Below are positions 37,860 through 47,082 of a stretch of DNA of 64,000 nucleotides, piece by piece. The translations under genes were made by a program, and so were the position numbers. The notes beneath the pieces are model-generated. The model made no database searches, was not told the origin of the DNA, and worked only from the letters and a program-made list of their open reading frames with translations. The stretch is from Rhodococcus pyridinivorans (GTDB lineage Bacteria > Actinomycetota > Actinomycetes > Mycobacteriales > Mycobacteriaceae): assembly GCF_900105195.1 (NCBI RefSeq), contig NZ_FNRX01000002.1, forward strand, positions 1,426,001 to 1,490,000. The letters run 5' to 3'. How positions within the stretch are numbered: position 1 is the first letter of the stretch; the number at the start of each line of letters is the position of its first letter.

Positions 37860-38642
37860 ATGTCTGCTCCCAGCGTGGTGATCACCGGAGCCGCCGCCGG
37901 TATCGGCCGCTCCACAGCTCTGTTCTTCGCCCGTCACGGTTACCGCGTCGGCGCCTTCGACATCGACACCGCGGGGCTCGCGAGCCTCGCCGAGGAGGGC
38001 GCCTCGGTCACCGCGGGGCAGATCGCCACCGGTGCCCTCGACGTCACCGACACCTCCGCGTGGACCCGCGTACTCGAGGAGTTCTGCACCGACGGCCGGC
38101 TCGACGTCCTCGTCAACAACGCCGGGCTGCTGTCGTCCGGGCCGTTCGAGGACACCCCGGCGAGCCGGCACCGGCAGCTCGTCGACGTCAACGTCACCGG
38201 TGTCGTCCTCGGCTGCCACGCGGCCTTCCCGTATCTCCGCGACACCCCCGGCGCGCACATCGTGAACATGTGCTCGGCGTCGGCGCTCTACGGACAGCCC
38301 GAGCTCGCCACCTACAGCGCCACCAAGTTCGCGGTGCGCGGCCTGACCGAAGCACTCGAACTCGAGTGGGCCCGCCATGACATCAAGGTGCAGGCGTTGT
38401 GGCCGCTGTTCGTCGACACGAACATGGTCGACGGGATGGACATCGGCTCGCGACGCTCCCTGGGCGTGAACCTCGGCGCCGACGACGTCGCCCGCGCGGT
38501 GTTCGACGCGACTCGTCTCACGCGGCGCTCGGGACGGGTGCATCGGCCCGTGGGCCGGCAGGCGACCGTGCTCGCCACGCTCGCCCAGGTGTCGCCCGGA
38601 TGGATGAATCGCCTGGTGAACCGGCGCCTGACCGGCCACTGA
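37860..38642 (+). CDS. Short-chain dehydrogenase/reductase
   Basis: A 260-residue SDR with VVITGAAAGIGRSTALFFA, NNAGLLSSGPFE, catalytic Ser in NMCSASALYG and YSATK. It acts in the cytoplasm with NAD(P); substrate unknown. The ATG is 6 bases after TAGGGT (37848-37853) with no ribosome site, so probably leaderless. Codon use and orientation match the surrounding core genes. Confidence 0.86.
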   Translation: MSAPSVVITGAAAGIGRSTALFFARHGYRVGAFDIDTAGLASLAEEGASVTAGQIATGALDVTDTSAWTRVLEEFCTDGRLDVLVNNAGLLSSGPFEDTPASRHRQLVDVNVTGVVLGCHAAFPYLRDTPGAHIVNMCSASALYGQPELATYSATKFAVRGLTEALELEWARHDIKVQALWPLFVDTNMVDGMDIGSRRSLGVNLGADDVARAVFDATRLTRRSGRVHRPVGRQATVLATLAQVSPGWMNRLVNRRLTGH

Positions 38643-38689
38643 CGCCGCTCGATAGAGTGACACCCGCACGTCGTCGGGAAGGGTGTTGC

Positions 38690-39310
38690 GTGAGAATTCG
38701 GATGTGGCCGGTCGCAGTCGTCGCGGGTGTGGCACTGTTCGTCGCAGGATGCGGAGGCTCCGCGGACGGGCCGGAGGCCGACTCCGGAGCGACGTCGACG
38801 ACGACCTCCGCGGCTGCCTCGACGACCCCCTCCACGACGGTCGCTGCGAGCACCACCGAGGAGGCGACCCCGTCGACGACCGAACCAGCTCCCGAGCCGG
38901 AGACCTCCCCGGAGGAACCGGCTCCGCTCGCGCAGGTCGAGTACCAGCGCAACGAGTCGTACTACTTCAGCAGCCCCGACGGCACCTTCGAATGCGGCAT
39001 CGTCCGGCTGCCCACCCGCACCGAGGCGGGCTGCGAAGGACCGACCGATCCGATCCCGCCGCGCCCCGAGGACTGCATGGTCAACTGGGGACTCGGCATC
39101 CGCGTACAGGACTCCGGAGAAGGCGAGTTCGTGTGCTCGGGCGGACCGGTCTACCTCTCGCCCGACGGGGCGAGCCCCGTCCTGCCGCCGGGATCGTCGT
39201 TGTCGCAGCTCGGCTACACGTGCGCCACCACCGCAGCCGACGTGACCTGCACCAACGACGCCACCGGCCACGGTTTCCGCGTCGCAGCAGGTTCGAACGA
39301 GACGTTCTGA
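38690..39310 (+). CDS. Putative lipoprotein
   Basis: A 206-residue lipoprotein. MRIRMWPVAVVAGVALF is followed by the lipobox VAGC with Cys21 as the lipidated residue. A Ser/Thr/Pro/Glu-rich linker of about 70 residues, likely surface-exposed and glycosylatable, leads to a small Cys-containing domain with six further Cys (CGIVRLP, GCEGP, EDCMVNWG, FVCSGG, GYTCATT, TCTND), probably three disulfides. Function unknown. GTG at 38690 has GGGAAGGG upstream. It is 3 bases ahead of the methyltransferase gene, so the two are co-transcribed. Confidence 0.8.
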   Translation: MRIRMWPVAVVAGVALFVAGCGGSADGPEADSGATSTTTSAAASTTPSTTVAASTTEEATPSTTEPAPEPETSPEEPAPLAQVEYQRNESYYFSSPDGTFECGIVRLPTRTEAGCEGPTDPIPPRPEDCMVNWGLGIRVQDSGEGEFVCSGGPVYLSPDGASPVLPPGSSLSQLGYTCATTAADVTCTNDATGHGFRVAAGSNETF

Positions 39311-39312
39311 CG

Positions 39313-39999
39313 GTGACCGACACGCATTCCGAACCGGCCGTCGAGGACGTGGCGGGCCCCACCGAATGGGGTGAGCACCCGCACGGCGTCGGACCGTGGA
39401 TCGAGGAGTTCGGCACCGAGCCGCCCACCGACCCGCGCTACGACCCCGAGCTGCTCGCCCACGGCGACCGGCGCAACGTCGTCGACGCCTACCGCTACTG
39501 GACCCGCGAGGCGATCGTCGCGGACATCGACCGTCGCCGGCACCCGCTGCACGTCGCCATCGAGAACTTCGCCCACGACGCGAACATCGGGACGGTCGTT
39601 CGCACCGCCAACGCGTTCGCCGTGGGCACCGTGCACATCGTCGGGCGACGCCGATGGAATCGGCGCGGAGCGATGGTCACCGACCGCTACCAGCACCTGC
39701 TCCACCACTCGGATGTCGACGCGCTCGTCGCGTGGGCGGCCGAACAGGACCTCGAGATCGTCGCGGTGGACAACACCCCCGGCTCGGTCCGGTTGGAGAC
39801 GGCGACCCTGCCGCGCCGCTGCCTGCTGCTGTTCGGGCAGGAGGGTCCCGGCGTCACCGAAGCGGCCCGCAACGTCGCCTCGATGACGGTCTCCATCGCC
39901 CAGTTCGGCTCCACGCGGTCCATCAACGCGGGTGTCGCCGCGGGGATCGCAATGCACGCGTGGATCCGGCAGCACGCCGATTTCTCGGACGCCTGGTAA
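39313..39999 (+). CDS. TrmH/SpoU-family RNA 2'-O-methyltransferase
   Basis: A 228-residue SPOUT methyltransferase. Motifs: NIGTVVRTANAF (motif 1), LLLFGQEGPGVTEAA (motif 2) and GSTRSINAGVAAGIAMHAW (motif 3), forming the knotted SAM site. It should modify a tRNA or rRNA ribose; the target base is not apparent. Probable counterpart of mycobacterial Rv0380c. GTG at 39313 lies three bases after the lipoprotein stop. Confidence 0.86.
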   Translation: MTDTHSEPAVEDVAGPTEWGEHPHGVGPWIEEFGTEPPTDPRYDPELLAHGDRRNVVDAYRYWTREAIVADIDRRRHPLHVAIENFAHDANIGTVVRTANAFAVGTVHIVGRRRWNRRGAMVTDRYQHLLHHSDVDALVAWAAEQDLEIVAVDNTPGSVRLETATLPRRCLLLFGQEGPGVTEAARNVASMTVSIAQFGSTRSINAGVAAGIAMHAWIRQHADFSDAW

Positions 40000-40019
40000 C
40001 ACCTGCCCCGCAATCCGGG

Positions 40020-41219
40020 ATGAAAGTCGCGCGGACCGTCGTCGGGGCGGCCGCCGGTCGGGCAGTGTGGAGGGTGATGAACACCGCAGCAGGACAGCGT
40101 TCGGACGGAGTCGAGGCCGCCCGGTGGTCGGAGCGGGCCGACGCCGCGGAGGGTGCGATCGTGTCGCGACACATCCGTCGTCTCTGGGCACTGCCCGGCA
40201 CCGCGCTCGGGGTGGTCGGATGGCCCGCCGTCCGACGTGAGCGACTGTTCCTCTCCTGGCACTACTGGTGGCAGGCGCACCTGATCGACGCCGCCGTCGA
40301 CGCCGCCGAGCGCGACGCCACCCCGCGCCGCCGGCGCCGTGTCGTGCGGCTCGCACGCACCCACCGCATCCGCAACCTCACCGGCTGGACCAACAACTAC
40401 TACGACGACATGGCGTGGCTCGGCCTGTCGCTCGAACGGGCCGAACGGCATCTCTACGTCGACCACCGCGGCGCGATCGCGACCCTCGTCGACGAGCTCG
40501 TCGACGCCTGGCAACCCGAGAGCGGCGGCGGCATCCCGTGGCGCCGGCGGGACACCTTCTTCAACGCCCCCGCGAACGGTCCGGCGGCGCTGCTGCTCGC
40601 CCGCACCGGCAAGGTCTACCGCGCCGAGGAGATGGCCGACTGGATCCACGACGTGCTGCTCGACCCCGAGACGGGCCTCGTCCTGGACGGCATCCGTGAT
40701 GGCGTGCACGAACGCGCGATCTACAGCTACTGCCAGGGGGTGACGCTCGGCCTCGAGACCGAGCTCGCCCTGCAACTCGACGACTCCAGGCATCGCCGCA
40801 GGGTCCACGCGCTCGTCGCCGCGGTCGACGATCACCTCACCGAGCGCAGCGTCGTCACCGGCGGGGGAGGCGGCGACGGGGGACTGTTCAACGGGATCCT
40901 GGCCCGCTACCTCGCGATGGTCGCCACGACACTGCCCGTCGTCGACCGCGACGACATCCGCGCCCGCAACGTCGCGGCACGGATCGTGCTGGCGTCGGCG
41001 GAGGCCGCCTGGGAGAACCGGCTGCAGGTCGAGGAGCTGCCGGTCTTCGGCCGCGACTGGTCGCGGCAGGCGCGGCTACCCGGCCTGGGCACCTCGGTCG
41101 CGCGGTTCGCGGGCGGCACCGTCCGCGAGTCGGCCGTCGCCGAACGCGACATGTCGGTGCAGCTCGGCGGGTGGATGCTCATGGAAGCGGCCTACGCTGT
41201 CGCGGCCTCGCGGTCCTGA
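40020..41219 (+). CDS. Glycoside hydrolase family 76-like protein
   Basis: A 399-residue (alpha/alpha)6-barrel protein resembling mycobacterial Rv0365c. The GH76 catalytic Asp pair appears in NNYYDDMAWLGL; other hallmarks are WHYWWQAHLIDA, DTFFNAPANGPAALLLAR and YCQGVTLGLETELAL. GH76 enzymes cut alpha-1,6-mannans, which fits mannan-containing lipoglycans in this group, but no signal peptide is seen, so a cytoplasmic or otherwise exported role is unclear. ATG at 40020 is used; ATG at 40077 with GGAGGG just upstream is possible and would shorten it by 19 residues. Confidence 0.76.
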   Translation: MKVARTVVGAAAGRAVWRVMNTAAGQRSDGVEAARWSERADAAEGAIVSRHIRRLWALPGTALGVVGWPAVRRERLFLSWHYWWQAHLIDAAVDAAERDATPRRRRRVVRLARTHRIRNLTGWTNNYYDDMAWLGLSLERAERHLYVDHRGAIATLVDELVDAWQPESGGGIPWRRRDTFFNAPANGPAALLLARTGKVYRAEEMADWIHDVLLDPETGLVLDGIRDGVHERAIYSYCQGVTLGLETELALQLDDSRHRRRVHALVAAVDDHLTERSVVTGGGGGDGGLFNGILARYLAMVATTLPVVDRDDIRARNVAARIVLASAEAAWENRLQVEELPVFGRDWSRQARLPGLGTSVARFAGGTVRESAVAERDMSVQLGGWMLMEAAYAVAASRS

Positions 41220-41225
41220 AACGGA

Positions 41226-41273
41226 AGAAGGTGGATTCCGACCCGTTCGTTCGACGGGCGGAAGCCACCTTCT
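41226..41273. terminator. Bidirectional hairpin terminator
   Basis: AGAAGGTGG (41226-41234) pairs with CCACCTTCT (41265-41273); inner complementary bases lengthen the stem. It lies between convergent genes. Confidence 0.8.
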
Positions 41274-41291
41274 GTGGTGCCAGGTTCGTTC

Positions 41292-42029
41292 CTACGTGCT
41301 CTCGATGCGGTTGATCGGCATCGTCGCGGCCTCGGCGGCCGGCGCCTCACCGTTCTTGGCCGCACGACGCGAGTTGAGCACGCGCTTGCCGACCTCCGTG
41401 ATGATCGGGATCACCGAGACGAACACGATGCCCAGGAAGATGATGTCGATGTTGTCTGCGATGAAGCTGATCTGTCCCAGCAGGTAGCCGAGCAGCGTCA
41501 CGCCGGCGCCCCACACGATGCCGCCGATGATGTTGTAGGTGATGAACACGCGGTAGGGCATCTTCGCGGCGCCCGCGACGAGCGGGGCGTAGGTGCGCAC
41601 GATCGGCACGAAACGTGCCAGGAAGATCATCGCGGGTCCGTGGCGCAGGAAGAAGCGGTGCGCTTCGTCGATGTAGGCCTGCTTGAAGAGCTTCGAGTCC
41701 GGCTTGAACAGCCTGGTTCCGCCCTTCGCGCCGATGAGATAGCCGACCTGGTCGCCGAGGACCGCCGCGATGGGGATCGTCACCATCAGCACCCACAACG
41801 GGGCGAACGGTTCGACCTCCGCCGACTTGGCCGCCGCGATCAGGCCCGCGGTGAACAGCAGCGAGTCGCCGGGCAGCAGCGGGAACAGCAGACCGGATTC
41901 GATGAACACCACGAGCAGCAACCCGATGAGCATCCAGGTACCGAACGAATTGAGTAGATTGACAGGATCCAGAAACCCCGGTAGCAGGGCCAGATTGGTC
42001 ACGGACTCCGAGGCTTCGAACACAGTCAC
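41292..42029 (-). CDS. DedA-family membrane protein
   Basis: A 245-residue inner-membrane protein with the DedA/SNARE-associated domain: VFIESGLLFPLLPGDSLLF, GDQVGYLIGAKGG, FLARFVPIVRTYAPLVAG and NIIGGIVWGAG. The conserved acidic and Arg residues (E in VFIESG, D in PGDS, R in ARFVPIVRT) are intact. DedA proteins act as phospholipid flippases or in membrane homeostasis. GTG at 42029 is 7 bases downstream of TACCCT (42042-42037), a leaderless layout. It diverges from fba, as Rv0364 does from Rv0363c. Confidence 0.88.
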   Translation of the reverse strand: MTVFEASESVTNLALLPGFLDPVNLLNSFGTWMLIGLLLVVFIESGLLFPLLPGDSLLFTAGLIAAAKSAEVEPFAPLWVLMVTIPIAAVLGDQVGYLIGAKGGTRLFKPDSKLFKQAYIDEAHRFFLRHGPAMIFLARFVPIVRTYAPLVAGAAKMPYRVFITYNIIGGIVWGAGVTLLGYLLGQISFIADNIDIIFLGIVFVSVIPIITEVGKRVLNSRRAAKNGEAPAAEAATMPINRIEST

Positions 42030-42194
42030 GCGATCCAGGGTACCGGCGGCGTCCACCTCCCCCCGAATCCCGACACCCACCCCGGACGGCCCGAGTATCG
42101 AACGGACGTGTCACTTGACATACTGCAAGGACAACCGGGCACCCACCACATCCCGGTGGGGTGCCGATCGACTCTCATCTGGAGGACAGCCGCT

Positions 42195-43229
<1,035 letters not shown>

Positions 43230-43245
43230 GGCCCCACCGATACCA

Positions 43246-43277
43246 GAAGGGCGCCGACGTTCTCGTCGGCGCCCTTC
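43246..43277. terminator. Hairpin terminator after fba
   Basis: Perfect 14-bp stem (43246-43259 with 43264-43277) and a TTCT loop, between convergent genes. Confidence 0.9.
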
Positions 43278-43361
43278 GTCGTCCCTACGGTGTGCAGAAA
43301 TCGTCGCGACACGCCGAGGGCGAACGACGACTTCTGCACACTCGTGGTCGCTGTCGTCCCG

Positions 43362-44396
43362 TTATTCGCTGCAGACCTTCCACTGCTCACCGTCGAGCGT
43401 GAGGTCGAAGGTGCGGTCGGTGACATCGTCGGGATCGTTCACCGTGTGCGCGGTGACCTGCGCGATGGCGGTGCCCTCGGTGATCTGGATGCGATCGACG
43501 CTCGTCACCACCGGGATCTCGCCCTGTTCGACGGCGAGCCGGTGGATGTCGCGGAAGTTCTCCGGATCGACCGTCTCGTAGAAGTCGGAGAGCGCTCCGC
43601 AGGTCGACTCCCGCAGAGTCCCCAGGTCGCCCGATTCGAGTGCTCCGACGAAGGTGTCGATGCTCGCGCGGATCCGGCTCTCGGGGGAGTTGTCGGCGCG
43701 GTCCTTCAGGAACACGATCACGCCGGCCGCGACGATCGCCACGACCACCAGCACGGCCGCTGCTCCGACAGCGATCAGCCGACGACCGCGGCTCTTGTCG
43801 CGGGCCGGCGGGATGCGCGTGGGCGTGGGCTGGACGGCGACGCGGACGGGCTCGGGCTGAACCGTCGGTTCCTCACGGCGCGGAGCGATGCGCTGCGGCG
43901 GCGCCTTCGGCACGTGGCTGCGGACCGGGATCTGCACCGTGGGCGCATCGGCGGAGGTGACATCGGGCGCGGGCGTGGATTCGGGGGTCGGGCGGGACTC
44001 GACGGTCTCGGGTTCGACGACGGGAAGCGCCACGGTCTCGTCCGTGGTGACGCTCTCGTCTGCAGCCTGTTCCGGCTCATCGCTGCTCGCGTCCTCACCC
44101 GAGGACGCCGCATCGGTGGTCGGCTCCTCAGGTTTCTCGGAGACCTGCTCCGCCGGCTCGTCGGCCTTCTCGGTTGCCGCGCCCACTGCATCCTCGGGCA
44201 CTGCATCCTGGGACGCTGCATCCTCGGGCACTGCATCCTGGGGCACTGCATCCTCGGATACCGCTTCTTCTGCGGCTGCTTCGTCGGTCGCCGCCGGCTC
44301 GACAGGGGGTTCGTTTTCCGCACTCTCGTCCGGTGTCTCGACAGAAGGGGTCGTCGAAGTCTGCTCGGGTGACTCTTCGTTCTTCGGGTCCGACAA
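43362..44396 (-). CDS. Membrane protein with acidic repeat tail and exported Cys domain
   Basis: A 344-residue bitopic protein. Residues 1-190 are disordered and rich in Glu, Asp, Ala, Pro and Thr, with five EDAVP-like pentapeptides. A basic stretch (RDKSRGRR) precedes the transmembrane helix at about 205-228 (LIAVGAAAVLVVVAIVAAGV). The exported C-terminal domain of about 115 residues has an NTF2-like helical start (IRASIDTFVGALESGDL) and two Cys (STCGAL and KVCSE) able to form a disulfide. Position next to fba suggests a counterpart of mycobacterial Rv0361. Function unknown. Confidence 0.74.
   Translation of the reverse strand: MSDPKNEESPEQTSTTPSVETPDESAENEPPVEPAATDEAAAEEAVSEDAVPQDAVPEDAASQDAVPEDAVGAATEKADEPAEQVSEKPEEPTTDAASSGEDASSDEPEQAADESVTTDETVALPVVEPETVESRPTPESTPAPDVTSADAPTVQIPVRSHVPKAPPQRIAPRREEPTVQPEPVRVAVQPTPTRIPPARDKSRGRRLIAVGAAAVLVVVAIVAAGVIVFLKDRADNSPESRIRASIDTFVGALESGDLGTLRESTCGALSDFYETVDPENFRDIHRLAVEQGEIPVVTSVDRIQITEGTAIAQVTAHTVNDPDDVTDRTFDLTLDGEQWKVCSE
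44182..44256 (-). repeat. Five 15-bp tandem repeats
   Basis: Units at 44182, 44197, 44212, 44227 and 44242, differing at one to three bases. They encode [E/Q]DAVP-type pentapeptides on the minus strand, so unit loss or gain keeps the frame. Confidence 0.9.
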
Positions 44397-44475
44397 CGTG
44401 CTGCACCTCGCTCGACGGCCTGCGGTTACCCGGGGACTCTATCGAGCCTTCGCCACGGAAGGGCACAATGACCCC

Positions 44476-44892
44476 ATGACGTCTTTCGGTGATCTTCTCG
44501 GACCGCAGCCCACCCTTCTCCCCGGCGACGACGACGCGGAGTCGGCCCTGCTGAACAACGAGGACCCGGCGAAGGTCGCAGCCGACCATCCCACCGCCTC
44601 GATCGCCTGGGCGTACCTCGCCGAGGCCGCACTCGACAGTGGCGAGACGATCCAGGCATACGCCTACGCACGCACCGGATATCACCGCGGTCTCGACCAG
44701 CTGCGCCGCAACGGCTGGAAGGGTTTCGGTCCCGTGCCCTACAGCCACGAACCCAACCGCGGTTTCCTGCGTTGCGTCGCCGTCCTGGCCCGGGCAGCCC
44801 GAACCATCGGTGAGTCGGACGAGCACGCCCGCTGCCTGGACCTGCTCGAGGACTGCGACCCGCGGGCAGCGGAAGAACTCGGCGTCGAATAG
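44476..44892 (+). CDS. DUF3151 family protein
   Basis: A 138-residue soluble protein of a family conserved in actinobacteria: FGDLLGPQPTLLPGD, LAEAALDSGETIQAYAYART, GYHRGLDQLRRNGWKGFGPV and RCLDLLEDCDP. The TPR-like helical arrangement suggests protein binding; function is unknown. Probable counterpart of Rv0360c. The ATG is 6 bases after CACAAT (44464-44469) with no ribosome site. It diverges from the preceding membrane-protein gene. Confidence 0.85.
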   Translation: MTSFGDLLGPQPTLLPGDDDAESALLNNEDPAKVAADHPTASIAWAYLAEAALDSGETIQAYAYARTGYHRGLDQLRRNGWKGFGPVPYSHEPNRGFLRCVAVLARAARTIGESDEHARCLDLLEDCDPRAAEELGVE

Positions 44893-44902
44893 ACGCCCGT
44901 AC

Positions 44903-46066
44903 ATGTCTGTGTTGAACAGACTGTCCGCGGCGACCCGGCGTCGACCCACCCGTCAGGGAGCTCGTAAACGCCTGACCGACTCGTTCGAACGGCTGCGCAC
45001 ATCGGCGCTGCCGATCGTGCAGTGCGCGCTGGCGGCGGGCCTGGCGTGGTGGGTCGCGAAGGATCTGGTCGGGCACCAACAGCCCTTCTTCGCCCCCATC
45101 GCGGCAGTCGTCTCCCTCGGGCTCGGTCTCGGCGCCCGATTGCGGCGTTCCGTCGAACTCGTCTGCGGTGTGACCGTCGGGATCGGCGTGGGCGACCTGC
45201 TCGTCTCGCTGATCGGCAGCGGACCGTGGCAGATCGCGCTCGTCGTGACCATCGCGATGAGTACGGCGGTCGCGTTGAACAGCGGCCCGATCTTCGCGAT
45301 GCAGGCCGGGAACTCCGCGGTGCTCGTGGCGACGCTGCTGCCACCCGGTGGCACCGGTGGGCCCGATCGGATGGTCGACGCCCTGGTCGGGGGTCTCACG
45401 GGCATCGCGGTCGTCGCGATGATCCCCACCCATCCGGTGCGGCGTGCCCGGCGCAACGCCGCCGAGATCCTCGCCACGGCGAGCGAGGTCCTGAGGAAGG
45501 TCGAGACCGGGCTCGTCGAGAACAACCCGAAACCGATCGAGGACGCCCTCAAGCAGGCGCGGGCCACCCAGCCCGCGATCGACTCGATGCGCACCCACCT
45601 CAAGGGCGGTCGGGAGATCAGCCGGATCTCGCCGCTGTACTGGAACAGCCGCAAGCGTCTCGCGGTCCTGACGGCTGCCGCCGACCCGATCGATCACGCG
45701 ATGCGCAACATTCGCGTGCTCGCGCGCCGGTCGCTGACCCTCGTCCGCGACGACGAGATCCTTGATCCGCGGCTCGTGCAGCGGTTCGCCGAGTTGGCCG
45801 ATGCGGTGGACGTGCTCCGCGAGATGGTTCTCGCGGAGCCGGGGGAGCAGCCCGACCAGGCCGAGGCTGCACGTGTGCTGCGCAGCATCGCCAAGAAGAT
45901 GGATCCCGAACTCATCGCCGGGGCAGGAGTGTCGGCCACGGTGGTGTTCGCGCAGATGAGGTCACTGATCGTCGACCTGCTGCAGACCGCCGGACTCAAG
46001 CGGATCACCGCGATCGCGACCCTTCCACCCACCGTCGAACATCCGGCCTACGACCCGGACGAGTAA
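44903..46066 (+). CDS. FUSC-family membrane protein (aromatic-acid exporter-like)
   Basis: A 387-residue protein. The N-terminal half has about five to six hydrophobic helices (ALPIVQCALAAGLAWWVAKD; FFAPIAAVVSLGLGLGARLR; WQIALVVTIAMSTAVALNSG) with the FUSC pattern seen in AaeB/YccS-type permeases. The C-terminal half is a helical cytoplasmic domain. Exported substrate unknown. ATG at 44903 lies 10 bases after the DUF3151 stop, so the two genes are likely one transcript. Confidence 0.78.
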   Translation: MSVLNRLSAATRRRPTRQGARKRLTDSFERLRTSALPIVQCALAAGLAWWVAKDLVGHQQPFFAPIAAVVSLGLGLGARLRRSVELVCGVTVGIGVGDLLVSLIGSGPWQIALVVTIAMSTAVALNSGPIFAMQAGNSAVLVATLLPPGGTGGPDRMVDALVGGLTGIAVVAMIPTHPVRRARRNAAEILATASEVLRKVETGLVENNPKPIEDALKQARATQPAIDSMRTHLKGGREISRISPLYWNSRKRLAVLTAAADPIDHAMRNIRVLARRSLTLVRDDEILDPRLVQRFAELADAVDVLREMVLAEPGEQPDQAEAARVLRSIAKKMDPELIAGAGVSATVVFAQMRSLIVDLLQTAGLKRITAIATLPPTVEHPAYDPDE

Positions 46067-46095
46067 GCCCTCCGAGCCCGCCGGGCACGTAGCCG

Positions 46096-46125
46096 TTGAA
46101 ACATATGCGCATTCGTGCATACGAT
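46096..46125 (+). promoter_or_regulatory. Putative metal-responsive promoter/operator of the CDF gene
   Basis: TTGAAA (46096-46101) and TACGAT (46120-46125) are 18 bp apart. Between and over them lies the inverted repeat TATGC-N8-GCATA (46104-46121), of the size and AT character of ArsR/SmtB operators. No regulator gene is adjacent. Confidence 0.5.
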
Positions 46126-46151
46126 GGCCCGAGGTTCGGAGAGGGAGTTCG

Positions 46152-47081
46152 ATGGGTTCGGGTCACGGGCACTCACACGGCGTCGGCCACGGTCACGGTC
46201 AGGGCGCCGGTCCCACGCGCGCCGTCATCCGGCGCATGGCCTTCGCGCTGGGCATCCTCGGAGCGTTCTTCGTACTGGAGGCGTTCGTCGGTCTCCTGAT
46301 CGGTTCTCTCGCCCTGCTCGCCGACGCGGGCCACATGCTCACCGACGTCGTCGGGGTGTCCATGGGCATGGTCGCCCTCATCCTCGCCCGACGCGGGAGC
46401 AGCGCGGCCTCGCGCACCTTCGGCTGGCATCGCGCCGAAGTCCTCACCGCGATGGTCAACGCGGTGCTGCTGCTCGGCGTCGCCGGCTGGGTGTTCTACG
46501 AGGCGATCAACCGCATCGGCGACGCCCCCGAACTTCCCGGCCTGCCCATGATCGTCACCGCCCTCGCGGGACTCGCCGCCAACATCGTCGTGATGCTCAT
46601 GCTGCGGGCCGACGCAAAGGACAGCATCGCGGTGCGCGGCGCCTACATGGAGGTGCTCGCCGACGCCGTCGGATCCGTCGGCGTCCTCATCGCGGGCGCA
46701 CTCGTCATGATCTTCGGCTGGAGCCTGGCCGACGTCGTCGTCGGTGTGCTCATCTCCCTGTGGGTCGTGCCGCGCGCCCTGCGACTGGCCGCCGAGTCGC
46801 TGCGCATCCTCACCCAGACCTCGCCGGCGCATCTCGACGTCGAGCTTCTCCGCACCGACCTGCTCGCGCTGCCCGGCGTGTGCGGCGTGCACGACCTGCA
46901 CGTGTGGACGCTGACCACCGGCATGGACGTCGCGACCGTGCATCTCGTCAGCGACCACGACCCGCAGTGGATCCTCGACTCGGCGCGCACCGCGCTGTCG
47001 TCGCACGGGCTCGAGCACGCCACCGTCCAGGTGGAGTCGACAGTCGACGGCAAGCAGTGCGAGAAGGACGTCACCTGGTAG
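46152..47081 (+). CDS. Cation diffusion facilitator (Zn/Co efflux)
   Basis: A 309-residue CDF antiporter. A His-rich N-terminus (GHGHSHGVGHGHG) precedes six transmembrane helices and a cytoplasmic domain with HDLHVWTLT and VESTVDGKQCEKD. The transport site has His61 and Asp65 (HMLTD) in helix 2. In helix 5 the usual HxxxD is replaced by ExxxD (MEVLAD, Glu167 and Asp171), which may shift metal preference. ATG at 46152 follows GAGAGGGAG. Given the adjoining cobalt/cobalamin cluster, cobalt efflux is a possibility, but this is inference. Confidence 0.86.
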   Translation: MGSGHGHSHGVGHGHGQGAGPTRAVIRRMAFALGILGAFFVLEAFVGLLIGSLALLADAGHMLTDVVGVSMGMVALILARRGSSAASRTFGWHRAEVLTAMVNAVLLLGVAGWVFYEAINRIGDAPELPGLPMIVTALAGLAANIVVMLMLRADAKDSIAVRGAYMEVLADAVGSVGVLIAGALVMIFGWSLADVVVGVLISLWVVPRALRLAAESLRILTQTSPAHLDVELLRTDLLALPGVCGVHDLHVWTLTTGMDVATVHLVSDHDPQWILDSARTALSSHGLEHATVQVESTVDGKQCEKDVTW

Positions 47082-47082
47082 C

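Noticed and set aside
40017..40079. Alternative later start of the GH76-like gene as the definite start
   Set aside because: The ribosome-like GGAGGG is only about 3 bases from that ATG, too close to decide; kept as an alternative.
44182..44256. Regular 15-bp repeats as a possible CRISPR or regulatory array
   Set aside because: No spacers, far too short, and they encode in-frame pentapeptides of the membrane protein.
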